From Gammaproteobacteria bacterium (lineage in GTDB: Bacteria > Pseudomonadota > Gammaproteobacteria > Chromatiales > Chromatiaceae), in NCBI GenBank assembly GCA_024277555.1, contig JAJRUY010000171.1, forward strand, positions 1 through 7,735: DNA of 7,735 nt, read 5' to 3'. The position numbers and the translations under genes are program-made. A model generated the notes under the pieces. That model had not been told where the DNA came from and made no database searches. It was given only the letters and a program-made list of their open reading frames with translations. Positions 1 to 5,313 of the stretch are shown here, piece by piece. The stretch's first letter is position 1, and each line of letters opens with the position of its first letter.

Positions 1-16
1 CGATATTTCTTCACTC

Positions 17-38
17 ATCAATAGCTTGGGCTATTGAT
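17..38. repeat. Perfect 9-bp hairpin
   Basis: ATCAATAGC (17-25) and GCTATTGAT (30-38) are perfect complements around a 4-nt loop. Neither strand has a T tract after the stem, so it does not look like an intrinsic terminator. It may belong to an insertion-sequence end or another feature beyond the left edge. Confidence 0.5.
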
Positions 39-108
39 TCGATCAGAAATTCGCCTCTGAACAACAATCTCGGCACAATCATCGGACTTCCTGGTGAAAC
101 ATCCGGGT

Positions 109-130
109 TAGCCCGCATTTCTCACCGGGC
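109..130 (-). repeat. 22-bp dispersed motif, copy A
   Basis: Read on the minus strand this matches 5934-5955 on the plus strand at 20 of 22 positions, with core CCCGGTGAGAAATGC shared exactly. The match is too long for chance in a window this size. The GC-rich dyads beside copy A suggest an insertion-sequence end or other dispersed repeat. I cannot assign a family. Confidence 0.4.
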
Positions 131-293
131 CGGAAGCCCGTTATGGAAAAAGATCGATGATTTAGCCTGTTACCAATAATCAGACAATTGTTAACATCTT
201 CACCCTGTCCTGTTCGGGTTTGTGCCCAATCCGGCGGCGCATTTTGCCCGATCCTCCTCAAACCATAGCCACTGCTATGCTTTTCAGTCTTTT

Positions 294-404
294 GGGCACC
301 TCGAAAAATCGTCATTCCGGCGGAAGCCGGAATCTATAACTTGCTGATTTATATGGACCCCGGCTTTCGCCGGGGTGACGAAAAACGAATTATTCGAGGT
401 TCTC
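294..404 (+). mobile_element. 111-bp MITE-like element, copy 1
   Basis: A non-autonomous miniature element. Its left end GGGCACCTCGAAAAAT and the reverse complement of its right end (GAGAACCTCGAATAAT here, GGGAACC... in the other copies) form terminal inverted repeats. It is flanked by a perfect 4-bp direct repeat, TTTT at 290-293 and 405-408. Inside are two hairpins that are inverted relatives of each other: 314-333 (ATTCCGGC, loop GGAA) and 357-376 (CCCCGGC, loop TTTC, which reads GAAA on the other strand). The whole element is thus a nested imperfect palindrome. It carries no gene. Its right end overlaps the last codons of fleQ and provides the stop. The hairpins may also act as the fleQ 3' end in RNA, which is inference. 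Confidence 0.88.
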
Positions 405-1928
405 TTTTGCAGCAGTAGACTGTGGACGCTGCAAACCATATTTCCGCATCTTTTCCGTCAGCGTAGTGCGGCGAAGCCCCAACAGCTTCGCTGCGTGCGC
501 TACCACGCCTCCCGTTTCTTCCAGCGCCTGGGATATAAGGTTCTTCTCTACTTCTGACACATAGGATTTCATATCCAGGCCGTCTGGAGAGATTTGCGGC
601 ACCTGTAAACCTGAATGTGGCGCGGCAGTTTGAACCTGAGCACCCTGTTCAGAAAAAAATTCAAGCTGGAGATCATCTTTGCTACGCCCGGTTACATTGG
701 GTCGATACTTTCCAGGCAAATCCTGTGCCTGTACCAGTCCGTTCGGATACTGGATAGCAAGCCGTTCAATAAGATTGGCCAGCTCACGTACATTTCCCGG
801 CCAATGGTAATGTGACAAGGCCAGAATTGCATTTGGCGAAAAACCCACTGAACACTGTTTTTCGTACTCCAGACGTTCATTCAGCTGGGAAATCAATAAC
901 GGCAAATCTTCTATACGATCCCGCAGCGAAGGCAGGTTAATAGGAAAAACCTCCAGACGATAGAAAAGATCCTCGCGGAAATCCCCCTCAGAGACCATCT
1001 GTTCCAGGTCGCAATTGGTAGCGGCTATGATTCGCACATCCGCCTTTATACGCTTGTTTCCACCAACCCTCTCGAAAACCCGTTCTTCCAGAACTCGCAG
1101 CAACTTTACCTGCATATCCATGGGCATTTCACCAATTTCATCCAGGAACAGTGTGCCACCGGAGGCCATGGAAAAACGCCCTTCCCTGGCAGTAAGAGCA
1201 CCAGTAAAAGCTCCTTTTTCGTGCCCAAACAGCTCTGATTCCAGCAGATCACGGGGAATGGCGCCACAGTTTATCGGCACAAAAGCCTTGCTGCGGCGTT
1301 TCGAGTGATAATGAAGGTTGCGCGCCACCACCTCTTTTCCCGTCCCTGATTCACCCAGTATGAGCACGTTGGCATCCGTGGGGCCCACTTGCTCAATTTC
1401 ACGACGGATACGCTGGATTGCCGGGCTACGCCCGATCAGGCTCCGGAACAGATGCGTGGGGCGTTGCCCTGCCCTGTCCTGCTGCTGGTTCTGTTCTGAG
1501 TGTGTACGAACACGCTGTAGGGCAGTTGAAAACTCCGCATGCGCCAGAGGCAACTTTACCATCACCCAATTTGGTGGGTATTTGAGCATTAAAGGCTGAT
1601 CATTCTCAGAGGGAAGAGCGTACAACACAACAGGCAACAAATCTGGTGCCTCGCTGGACAGCACCTGAACAAGGCGCTGTTGTTCAACTTCTGACTGATT
1701 GCCCGTAATGATCACCGTCAACAAGCCAGGGTTCTGCACCAGTTGTTGCGCAAGCTGCTCAAGATTGAATGCTCTGAGCAGGCCGTGTCCCAGAAACCTG
1801 AGTACCGCCTCCAGATTATCGCCATACTCTCTGTCAGGATCATAAACAACAACATAATCCTGAGACACTTCTCCAATACCTGCTTCCTTTTCTTTAGAAA
1901 AATTTATTTGTTCTCGTGTGACGTCCAA
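390..1928 (-). CDS. fleQ: FleQ-family sigma-54-dependent transcriptional regulator
   Basis: Enhancer-binding activator of sigma-54 promoters. In Pseudomonas, FleQ is the flagellar master regulator and a c-di-GMP-responsive switch for exopolysaccharide genes. From the chosen start (512 aa) the order is: FleQ-type receiver-like domain (about 20-145), AAA+ domain with Walker A GESGTGKE (192-199), the sigma-54 contact loop GAFTGA (239-244), Walker B GGTLFLDE (257-264), WPGNVREL (376-383), and a Fis-type helix-turn-helix (about 472-498, RRTTLTEKMRKYGL). The receiver-like domain lacks an obvious phospho-acceptor Asp after its third strand, as in FleQ. The LFRS (160-163) and KEVVARN motifs of the FleQ c-di-GMP site are present. 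I chose TTG at 1928 because AAGGAG lies 9 nt upstream; the longer ATG frame (2027) adds 33 poorly conserved residues. The last four residues (ENLE) and the stop come from the MITE. No flagellar genes are visible nearby. Confidence 0.93.
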   Translation of the reverse strand: MDVTREQINFSKEKEAGIGEVSQDYVVVYDPDREYGDNLEAVLRFLGHGLLRAFNLEQLAQQLVQNPGLLTVIITGNQSEVEQQRLVQVLSSEAPDLLPVVLYALPSENDQPLMLKYPPNWVMVKLPLAHAEFSTALQRVRTHSEQNQQQDRAGQRPTHLFRSLIGRSPAIQRIRREIEQVGPTDANVLILGESGTGKEVVARNLHYHSKRRSKAFVPINCGAIPRDLLESELFGHEKGAFTGALTAREGRFSMASGGTLFLDEIGEMPMDMQVKLLRVLEERVFERVGGNKRIKADVRIIAATNCDLEQMVSEGDFREDLFYRLEVFPINLPSLRDRIEDLPLLISQLNERLEYEKQCSVGFSPNAILALSHYHWPGNVRELANLIERLAIQYPNGLVQAQDLPGKYRPNVTGRSKDDLQLEFFSEQGAQVQTAAPHSGLQVPQISPDGLDMKSYVSEVEKNLISQALEETGGVVAHAAKLLGLRRTTLTEKMRKYGLQRPQSTAAKENLE

Positions 1929-2071
1929 TATTATAAGCTCCTTTATTATCTTCCTACATCCGTGAGTGTGGAATTTTGTTTTCAGGTACAACCAAATACC
2001 GCTGCACTTCGTATCATTTTCAAGCACTGCCTTACAATTGGTTTTTCACCATCTTTCTGCGGCAATAATTC

Positions 2072-2099
2072 ATATTATCGCTCTAACGCAATAAATTCT
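2072..2099 (-). promoter_or_regulatory. Weak candidate sigma-70 promoter for fleQ
   Basis: On the minus strand, TAATAT (2077-2072) is a good -10 box. AGAATT (2099-2094) is a poor -35 at 16-bp spacing. It lies about 145 bp upstream of the TTG start, in the 193-bp gap between the mini-protein gene and fleQ. The size of the gap suggests fleQ has its own promoter, but this particular site is only a suggestion. Confidence 0.22.
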
Positions 2100-2121
2100 G
2101 TCCCAAATATTCTTTATCTCC

Positions 2122-2232
2122 CTACAAGCTGTGCATGAATGAAATTCCGATACTACATGCCACTCCGGCCAATAACCCTATCATAAACACCATGAAATTC
2201 AACATCTTGAAATCCAGTGTATTTCCGGTCAT
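2122..2232 (-). CDS. 36-aa single-helix membrane mini-protein, coupled to the permease
   Basis: A short reading frame whose ATG overlaps the permease stop as ATGA (2232-2229), the classic arrangement for translational coupling. The product has a polar start (MTGNTLDFK), then one strongly hydrophobic stretch of about 23 residues (about 10-33) containing a GLLAG segment and one Cys, and ends MHSL. It looks like a small single-pass membrane protein. It has no Shine-Dalgarno sequence of its own, so it would depend on ribosomes ending the permease. I do not recognise a family. It could be an accessory subunit or stability factor of the transporter (inference). The alternative is a chance frame; the exact stop-start overlap and clean helix argue against that. 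Confidence 0.55.
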   Translation of the reverse strand: MTGNTLDFKMLNFMVFMIGLLAGVACSIGISFMHSL

Positions 2233-3521
2233 ACTATGCGGGGCAAAACACGCCGTTTTCTGATCTTTTGCAGCAATAGTTCGGTAAAACTTGCTACCGC
2301 CACGAACCCAATCAGTACTTGCACAATATGTCCCGACTGATGGCTTGCATATACCAGGGCCAGTATCATTGCAAGCAGAGACAGGGCAGCGGCAAGAAAT
2401 ATCATCTTCCGTGACCCGCTGGTTTCCTTTGCCAGCTTCAAATGGCCTATATGGGTAACCGCATGGACAAACAGAATGGAAATCGAGCCGATGGCCGCAA
2501 TCTCTGACAAATCAAACAATAATGAGAGAACAATTATAAATATGCCGCTGATTATCAACCCCTCCCGGCTATGGCCGATGGGTTCACCAAACACTTCCGG
2601 CAACTCGCCATCCTTTGCCAGTTGATAGGTCACATTGGTTACGGCATACAAGTTTGCGTTGATAGATGAAGCGGTTGAAATTAGTGCCGCAACAGCAATT
2701 ACGGTAAAACCCATATGCCCAAAAATTGGCAACGCAGCTTCAGCCAAAGCAAAATCTTTGCTGGCAATAACCCTGTCTGCAGGTAAATTTCCAAAAACCG
2801 CGAAAGAAACCGCAACATAGAGCAGCATAACCAGCAAGATAGATGCCATCATTGCGCGAGGCAGCGTTTTCGCCGGGTCAGGCATGTCTTCTGCGGTATT
2901 GGTAATCACCCGAAAGCCTTCATAGGCAAAAAAGGTAATCGCCAGGCTGAAGAAAATATCCCTGGGAGGTGGATATAGTGATGGAGACAAAAGCGAAGGA
3001 TTGAGGTACAGAATTCCAGCAATAGCCAAGATACTCAGCACAGTAAACTTGACAGCAACTGTCAGGCGCTCCCAGATTGCGACATCCTTTGCGCCCCGGA
3101 GGTTGACCATAATAAAAAAGGCTACGATGCCAATGGAAAAAACATGGTGCCACAGCAAAGAGGCTCCTGCAGGCAAAAAAGTAAAAGCATAGTTTCCAAA
3201 GGCTTTGGCGATCAGGCTAAGCGATATAACCGCTGCGAAATACAGCATTATGCTCATGGATCCGGTAAAAAACCCTGTTCCATACGCTTGCGCTAGATAC
3301 TCTACAATACCTCCGGAAGATGGGTAGCGTGCCCCAAGTTTTCCCAGGGAGTAACCACTGAACAGTGCGATCACACCACCGATAACAAACGAAATATAAA
3401 CCGCACTGCCAGAAATGGCGCCCGCTTCACCCAGCAGAGCAAATATGCCCGCCCCAACCATTGCTCCAACTCCCATTGATACGGCTGACCAGAAACCAAT
3501 GGGCTTGTCTGATCTATACAT
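2229..3521 (-). CDS. APC-superfamily amino acid permease
   Basis: Inner-membrane amino acid or polyamine transporter of the APC superfamily, 430 aa, with about 12 hydrophobic segments. The family hallmark in helix 1 is clear: GAMVGAGIF, with the unwound GAGIF at 23-27. The helix 6 region reads FFAYEGFRVITNTAEDMPDP (197-216), again diagnostic. Lys158 falls in helix 5 where proton-coupled ApcT-like carriers have the lysine thought to replace the second sodium, so proton-coupled uptake is plausible. The substrate cannot be read from sequence. ATG at 3521 is preceded by CGGAG about 5 nt upstream. The C-terminus is basic (KIRKRR), consistent with a cytoplasmic tail. The stop overlaps the start of a membrane mini-protein gene. 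The gap to the upstream Usp gene is more than 400 bp, so the permease probably has its own promoter. Confidence 0.9.
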   Translation of the reverse strand: MYRSDKPIGFWSAVSMGVGAMVGAGIFALLGEAGAISGSAVYISFVIGGVIALFSGYSLGKLGARYPSSGGIVEYLAQAYGTGFFTGSMSIMLYFAAVISLSLIAKAFGNYAFTFLPAGASLLWHHVFSIGIVAFFIMVNLRGAKDVAIWERLTVAVKFTVLSILAIAGILYLNPSLLSPSLYPPPRDIFFSLAITFFAYEGFRVITNTAEDMPDPAKTLPRAMMASILLVMLLYVAVSFAVFGNLPADRVIASKDFALAEAALPIFGHMGFTVIAVAALISTASSINANLYAVTNVTYQLAKDGELPEVFGEPIGHSREGLIISGIFIIVLSLLFDLSEIAAIGSISILFVHAVTHIGHLKLAKETSGSRKMIFLAAALSLLAMILALVYASHQSGHIVQVLIGFVAVASFTELLLQKIRKRRVLPRIV

Positions 3522-3629
3522 ATTGCTCCGGTGTTACTACAGTTGCGTGAAGGAACCAGTCGTGCGCCATAAGTAGCACTGATAGATCAGGTACTTCCCC
3601 AGCTTTCTGGTTTAGGGCATCTCTATTAA

Positions 3630-3740
3630 GGGCACCTCGAAAAATCGTCATTCCGGCGGAAGCCGGAATCCATAACTTGCTGATTTATATAGACCCCGGC
3701 TTTCGCCTGGGTGACGAAAAACGAATTATTCGAGGTTCCC
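3630..3740 (+). mobile_element. 111-bp MITE-like element, copy 2
   Basis: Same length and orientation as the copies at 294 and 4931. Four positions differ from copy 1 and five from copy 3. The ends are GGGCACCTCGAAAAAT and, reversed, GGGAACCTCGAATAAT (14 of 16 match). The flanking 4-bp direct repeat is TTAA at 3626-3629 and 3741-3744. A G-to-T change in the second hairpin (GCCTGGG) breaks one stem pair. There is no coding content. Confidence 0.88.
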
Positions 3741-3760
3741 TTAATTCTGTTTGAGCAGAT

Positions 3761-3901
3761 ATGTGTTTGAGAGGCTCAAGAACAAGGCGAAGATCGCAGC
3801 AAATGCCCTACTAGGGCACCTTCTCTTGCACAAGCGCAATTCACCTTGTAGCGTGCTATTTGTAAGATTTTCAACGAAGTTATTGAGCCTCTCAAGCACA
3901 T
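3761..3901. mobile_element. Second inverted-repeat element, 141 bp
   Basis: The left end ATGTGTTTGAGAGGCTCAA (3761-3779) and the reverse complement of the right end (ATGTGCTTGAGAGGCTCAA, from 3883-3901) match at 18 of 19 positions. Direct repeats AGAT flank it exactly (3757-3760 and 3902-3905). An internal perfect dyad, TGCCCTA-C-TAGGGCA, lies near 3804-3818. It is unrelated in sequence to the 111-bp element and contains no gene. It could be a second non-autonomous transposable element, or a long hairpin at the 3' end of the Usp transcript. The flanking direct repeat favours transposition but is only 4 bp. Confidence 0.6.
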
Positions 3902-3933
3902 AGATACCAGACATGAATTATTAGAGCTGCCCT

Positions 3934-4785
3934 TTACTCTTCTGGAAGTTTCACTACAATTACATCACATCTTGCGCCATGCACAATTCCGCTGGCAGTG
4001 GAACCCAACAGCCTTGCAATGCCATGTTTCCCATGAGAGCCGGTAACGATCAGATCCACATTCTGCGCCTCAGCATACGACAACACCGTGGATTTTGCTG
4101 CCCCCCACAATATTTCATGCTGAGTATTCGGATAACCCAGGTTATCCGCCAGTTTTTCAATCCGCGATACAGCATGATCAAACACTACTTGATCCATCTC
4201 CAAAAAGTCCGCAGGATTTGCCACCAGAAAATCAAAATCAAGGCTGGGGTAGAAAATGCTTTCAACTGCATGGATGAGCAATAGTTTTGCGTTGTAATGG
4301 CGCGCAATCTCCGCCGCCCGCGCCAGAGCCAGATTGGAATGCGGAGAGAAATCCAAAGCAACCAGTACCTTGGTGTAGGGTTTGGGTTCGGGAGAACCCG
4401 GCTCGGACTGGGCCTTTGCTGAAGGCCGACCTTCCCGCAACCAGTTCCAGGCTTCCTGAAGATCGTCACTGAAAAAAAAGCGGATTTTCGTTTCGCTAAA
4501 CGCATTTCCGATCGTACTCATCCATTTATGCCAGGATTTTTTCCCAACAATGGCAATACGTACAAAATCCTTCTCATGCTCCTTGCCGAAGGTGAAGTCA
4601 TCCCATGCTGCTTTCGGCTCCCAGCCATGGAAATCCTCCAATTCCACCAACAATGAGATCGGACCGTATTTATGGATCAATGCTGTAAGTTGCGGCAGAA
4701 ACTGTTGATAGTCCTCATCAGTCAATTTTCCTATAGCCTTGATCGCAAAGATATTGTCCTCAGTAACTGGAATAAACTGAAACAT
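3934..4785 (-). CDS. SpoIIAA-like domain fused to universal stress protein
   Basis: Cytoplasmic two-domain stress protein, 283 aa from the chosen start. Residues 1 to about 118 resemble the SpoIIAA-like (STAS-related) domain, with a FHGWEPKAAWDDF segment. A Pro/Ser/Glu-rich linker (about 121-137) leads to a UspA domain (about 138-283), which begins TKVLVALDFSPHSN and ends CDVIVVKLPEE. The nucleotide-loop motif GSHGKHGIARLLGST (249-263) has 8 residues between the second and third Gly instead of the 9 in the MJ0577 consensus; ATP binding is therefore likely but not proven. I chose ATG at 4785 over the longer GTG (4803) because AGGAGGT sits 6 nt upstream and the SpoIIAA fold starts at MFQFIPV. 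It is transcribed away from the cytochrome gene, and a CRP/FNR-like dyad lies 81-96 bp upstream. The fusion suggests stress sensing joined to a membrane- or partner-binding module (inference). Confidence 0.9.
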   Translation of the reverse strand: MFQFIPVTEDNIFAIKAIGKLTDEDYQQFLPQLTALIHKYGPISLLVELEDFHGWEPKAAWDDFTFGKEHEKDFVRIAIVGKKSWHKWMSTIGNAFSETKIRFFFSDDLQEAWNWLREGRPSAKAQSEPGSPEPKPYTKVLVALDFSPHSNLALARAAEIARHYNAKLLLIHAVESIFYPSLDFDFLVANPADFLEMDQVVFDHAVSRIEKLADNLGYPNTQHEILWGAAKSTVLSYAEAQNVDLIVTGSHGKHGIARLLGSTASGIVHGARCDVIVVKLPEE

Positions 4786-4830
4786 ACTCACACCTCCTGA
4801 CACTCCAAGAATTCAAGACAAGGATTTTAT

Positions 4831-4860
4831 CTCATACTATGATTAACAATATTGAGTCAA
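4831..4860 (-). promoter_or_regulatory. Candidate sigma-70 promoter of the SpoIIAA-Usp gene
   Basis: On the minus strand, TTGACT (4860-4855) is a strong -35 box, followed after 18 bp by TATGAG (4836-4831) as -10. A better -10 match, TAAAAT (4829-4824), is too far from that -35 but could serve an activator-dependent promoter. The shared dyad at 4866-4881 lies just upstream. Confidence 0.4.
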
Positions 4861-4865
4861 AAATA

Positions 4866-4881
4866 TGTCATCCAGGTGACA
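4866..4881 (-). promoter_or_regulatory. CRP/FNR-like operator upstream of SpoIIAA-Usp gene
   Basis: Read toward the gene it is TGTCACCTGGATGACA: half-sites TGTCA and TGACA around 6 bp. The same sequence with one change (G for T) lies at 6017-6032 upstream of the second Usp gene, while the flanks differ. The geometry matches CRP/FNR-superfamily sites; CooA sites (TGTCA-N6-CGACA) are the closest named example known to me. The centre is about 88 bp from the ATG. Confidence 0.55.
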
Positions 4882-4930
4882 ATAAAACTGAACGCAACGG
4901 AGCTGAACCCTTTACCAGACACGGTATGTA

Positions 4931-5041
4931 GGGCACCTCGAAAAATCATCATTCCGGCGGAAGCCGGAATCCATAACTTGCTGATTTATATGGATCCCGG
5001 CTTTCGCCGGGGTGACAAAAAACGAATTATTCGAGGTTCCC
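4931..5041 (+). mobile_element. 111-bp MITE-like element, copy 3
   Basis: Third full-length copy, flanked by TGTA at 4927-4930 and 5042-5045. It differs from each of the other copies at five positions. Three of its changes are private to it (CGTCA to CATCA, GACCCC to GATCCC, GACGA to GACAA), a star-like pattern that suggests independent insertion of near-identical parents. It lies in the divergent region between the SpoIIAA-Usp gene and the cytochrome gene. Confidence 0.88.
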
Positions 5042-5211
5042 TGTAGGTTGTTCACACTATGGAACAATTCCATTAAAGATTATTGATGTGTTTCCGATAC
5101 GCTTACTTGAGGCACTGCTCCACAACACAAGCGATCTGCCCGCAAGGTCGCCCCCTGGAGCAGAAGGGTTTACGGTAGAAAAACTTCTGGAGAAGTAGAT
5201 GAAATGTATTG
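5042..5211. other. Cytochrome upstream region with overlapping short frames
   Basis: Between MITE copy 3 and the mini-ORF I find no recognisable gene. A 15-bp dyad ATGGAA-CAA-TTCCAT lies at 5059-5073. A plus-strand frame with no ATG runs to TAG at 5196-5198 and ends FTVEKLLEK; its only plausible start is GTG at 5088. Directly after that TAG, an ATG at 5199 opens a 32-residue frame (to 5297) with an ideal GGAG 6 nt upstream, but it overlaps the more protein-like hydrophobic frame. These may be gene remnants or chance. Confidence 0.3.
5115..5163 (+). ncRNA. Candidate structured RNA upstream of the cytochrome gene
   Basis: An outer stem CTGCTCCA (5115-5122) with TGGAGCAG (5156-5163) is a perfect 8 bp. 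Inside it an inner stem GCGATCT (5131-5137) pairs with AGGTCGC (5145-5151), 7 bp including one G-U, around a 7-nt loop GCCCGCA. The unpaired joints are 8 and 4 nt. No T tract follows, so it is not an intrinsic terminator. It matches no riboswitch I know. It could be a leader element of the cytochrome transcript, whose start codon lies about 150 nt downstream. It could equally be chance pairing. Confidence 0.3.
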
Positions 5212-5313
5212 ATGAATACGATGACTTATATAAGCATCCTTGCAAGCGCGATTCTAATCCTGATATTGCAATTTATCTCCTTCCCTGTTGGCCTTGAGGA
5301 GACAGATCAATGA
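5212..5313 (+). CDS. 33-aa hydrophobic mini-ORF overlapping the cytochrome start
   Basis: The frame ends at TGA 5311-5313, overlapping the cytochrome ATG (5310-5312) as ATGA. The product has a polar start (MNTMT, also startable at 5221), then about 24 hydrophobic residues rich in Ile and Leu, and ends VGLEETDQ. It looks like a single membrane helix. Its weakness is the start: the nearest GGAG (5189-5192) is 19 nt away and better placed for the overlapping frame at 5199. The cytochrome's own Shine-Dalgarno lies inside it. It may be a small membrane partner of the cytochrome, or a chance frame. I do not recognise a family. Confidence 0.35.
   Translation: MNTMTYISILASAILILILQFISFPVGLEETDQ

Larger units (their letters stand above)
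1..293. other. Non-coding flank with hairpins, no gene seen
   Basis: I see no credible gene here. An open frame on the minus strand begins inside the neighbouring mobile element and has no family resemblance or ribosome binding site. The stretch contains a perfect hairpin at 17-38, a short one at 104-115 (CGGG-TTAG-CCCG) and another at 126-140 (CGGGC-CGGAA-GCCCG). It also holds a 22-bp motif at 109-130 that recurs at 5934-5955. The hairpin-rich look suggests an insertion-sequence end or intergenic repeat cut by the window edge, but no transposase is visible. This is also the original downstream flank of fleQ: the TGA at 284-286 (read on the minus strand) is probably the ancestral fleQ stop. 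Confidence 0.45.
3522..3933. other. Permease/Usp intergenic region filled by two repeat elements
   Basis: This 412-bp gap has no credible gene. Positions 3522-3629 should hold the permease promoter. I see no convincing -35/-10 pair there, only a 12-bp dyad CTGATAGATCAG at 3579-3590 that could be an operator. Most of the rest is copy 2 of the 111-bp element and a separate 141-bp inverted-repeat element, placed only 20 bp apart. Both sit downstream of the Usp stop codon. Confidence 0.6.

Noticed and set aside
79..315. 78-codon open frame on the minus strand
   Set aside because: It starts inside the MITE end and runs through hairpin-rich sequence, with no ribosome binding site or recognisable family. 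The repeat explains it better.
2084..2110. Possible sigma-54 promoter upstream of fleQ (TTGGGACAG...TTGCG)
   Set aside because: The GG and GC elements are 14 or 15 bases apart instead of the required 12, so the site would not fit sigma-54.
2122..2300. Frameshift at the permease C-terminus making the mini-protein its true last helix
   Set aside because: The permease already has about 12 hydrophobic segments and a normal basic C-terminal tail, so the separate coupled frame is the better reading.
3747..3901. Stop-free minus-strand frames across the 141-bp element
   Set aside because: One frame has no start codon. The other, beginning at the element's ATG end, gives about 41 residues with no ribosome binding site. 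Inverted-repeat structure accounts for the sequence.
4852..5046. 64-codon plus-strand frame with IPAEAGIH and DPGFRRGD segments
   Set aside because: Most of it is translated MITE copy 3. Such peptides are known by-products of GTCATTCCGGC-type repeats, and the start lies in the Usp promoter region.
5088..5198. 36-residue frame from GTG ending FTVEKLLEK
   Set aside because: There is no Shine-Dalgarno, no ATG and no recognised family, and it overlaps a well-formed hairpin. It may be a gene remnant but cannot be supported.
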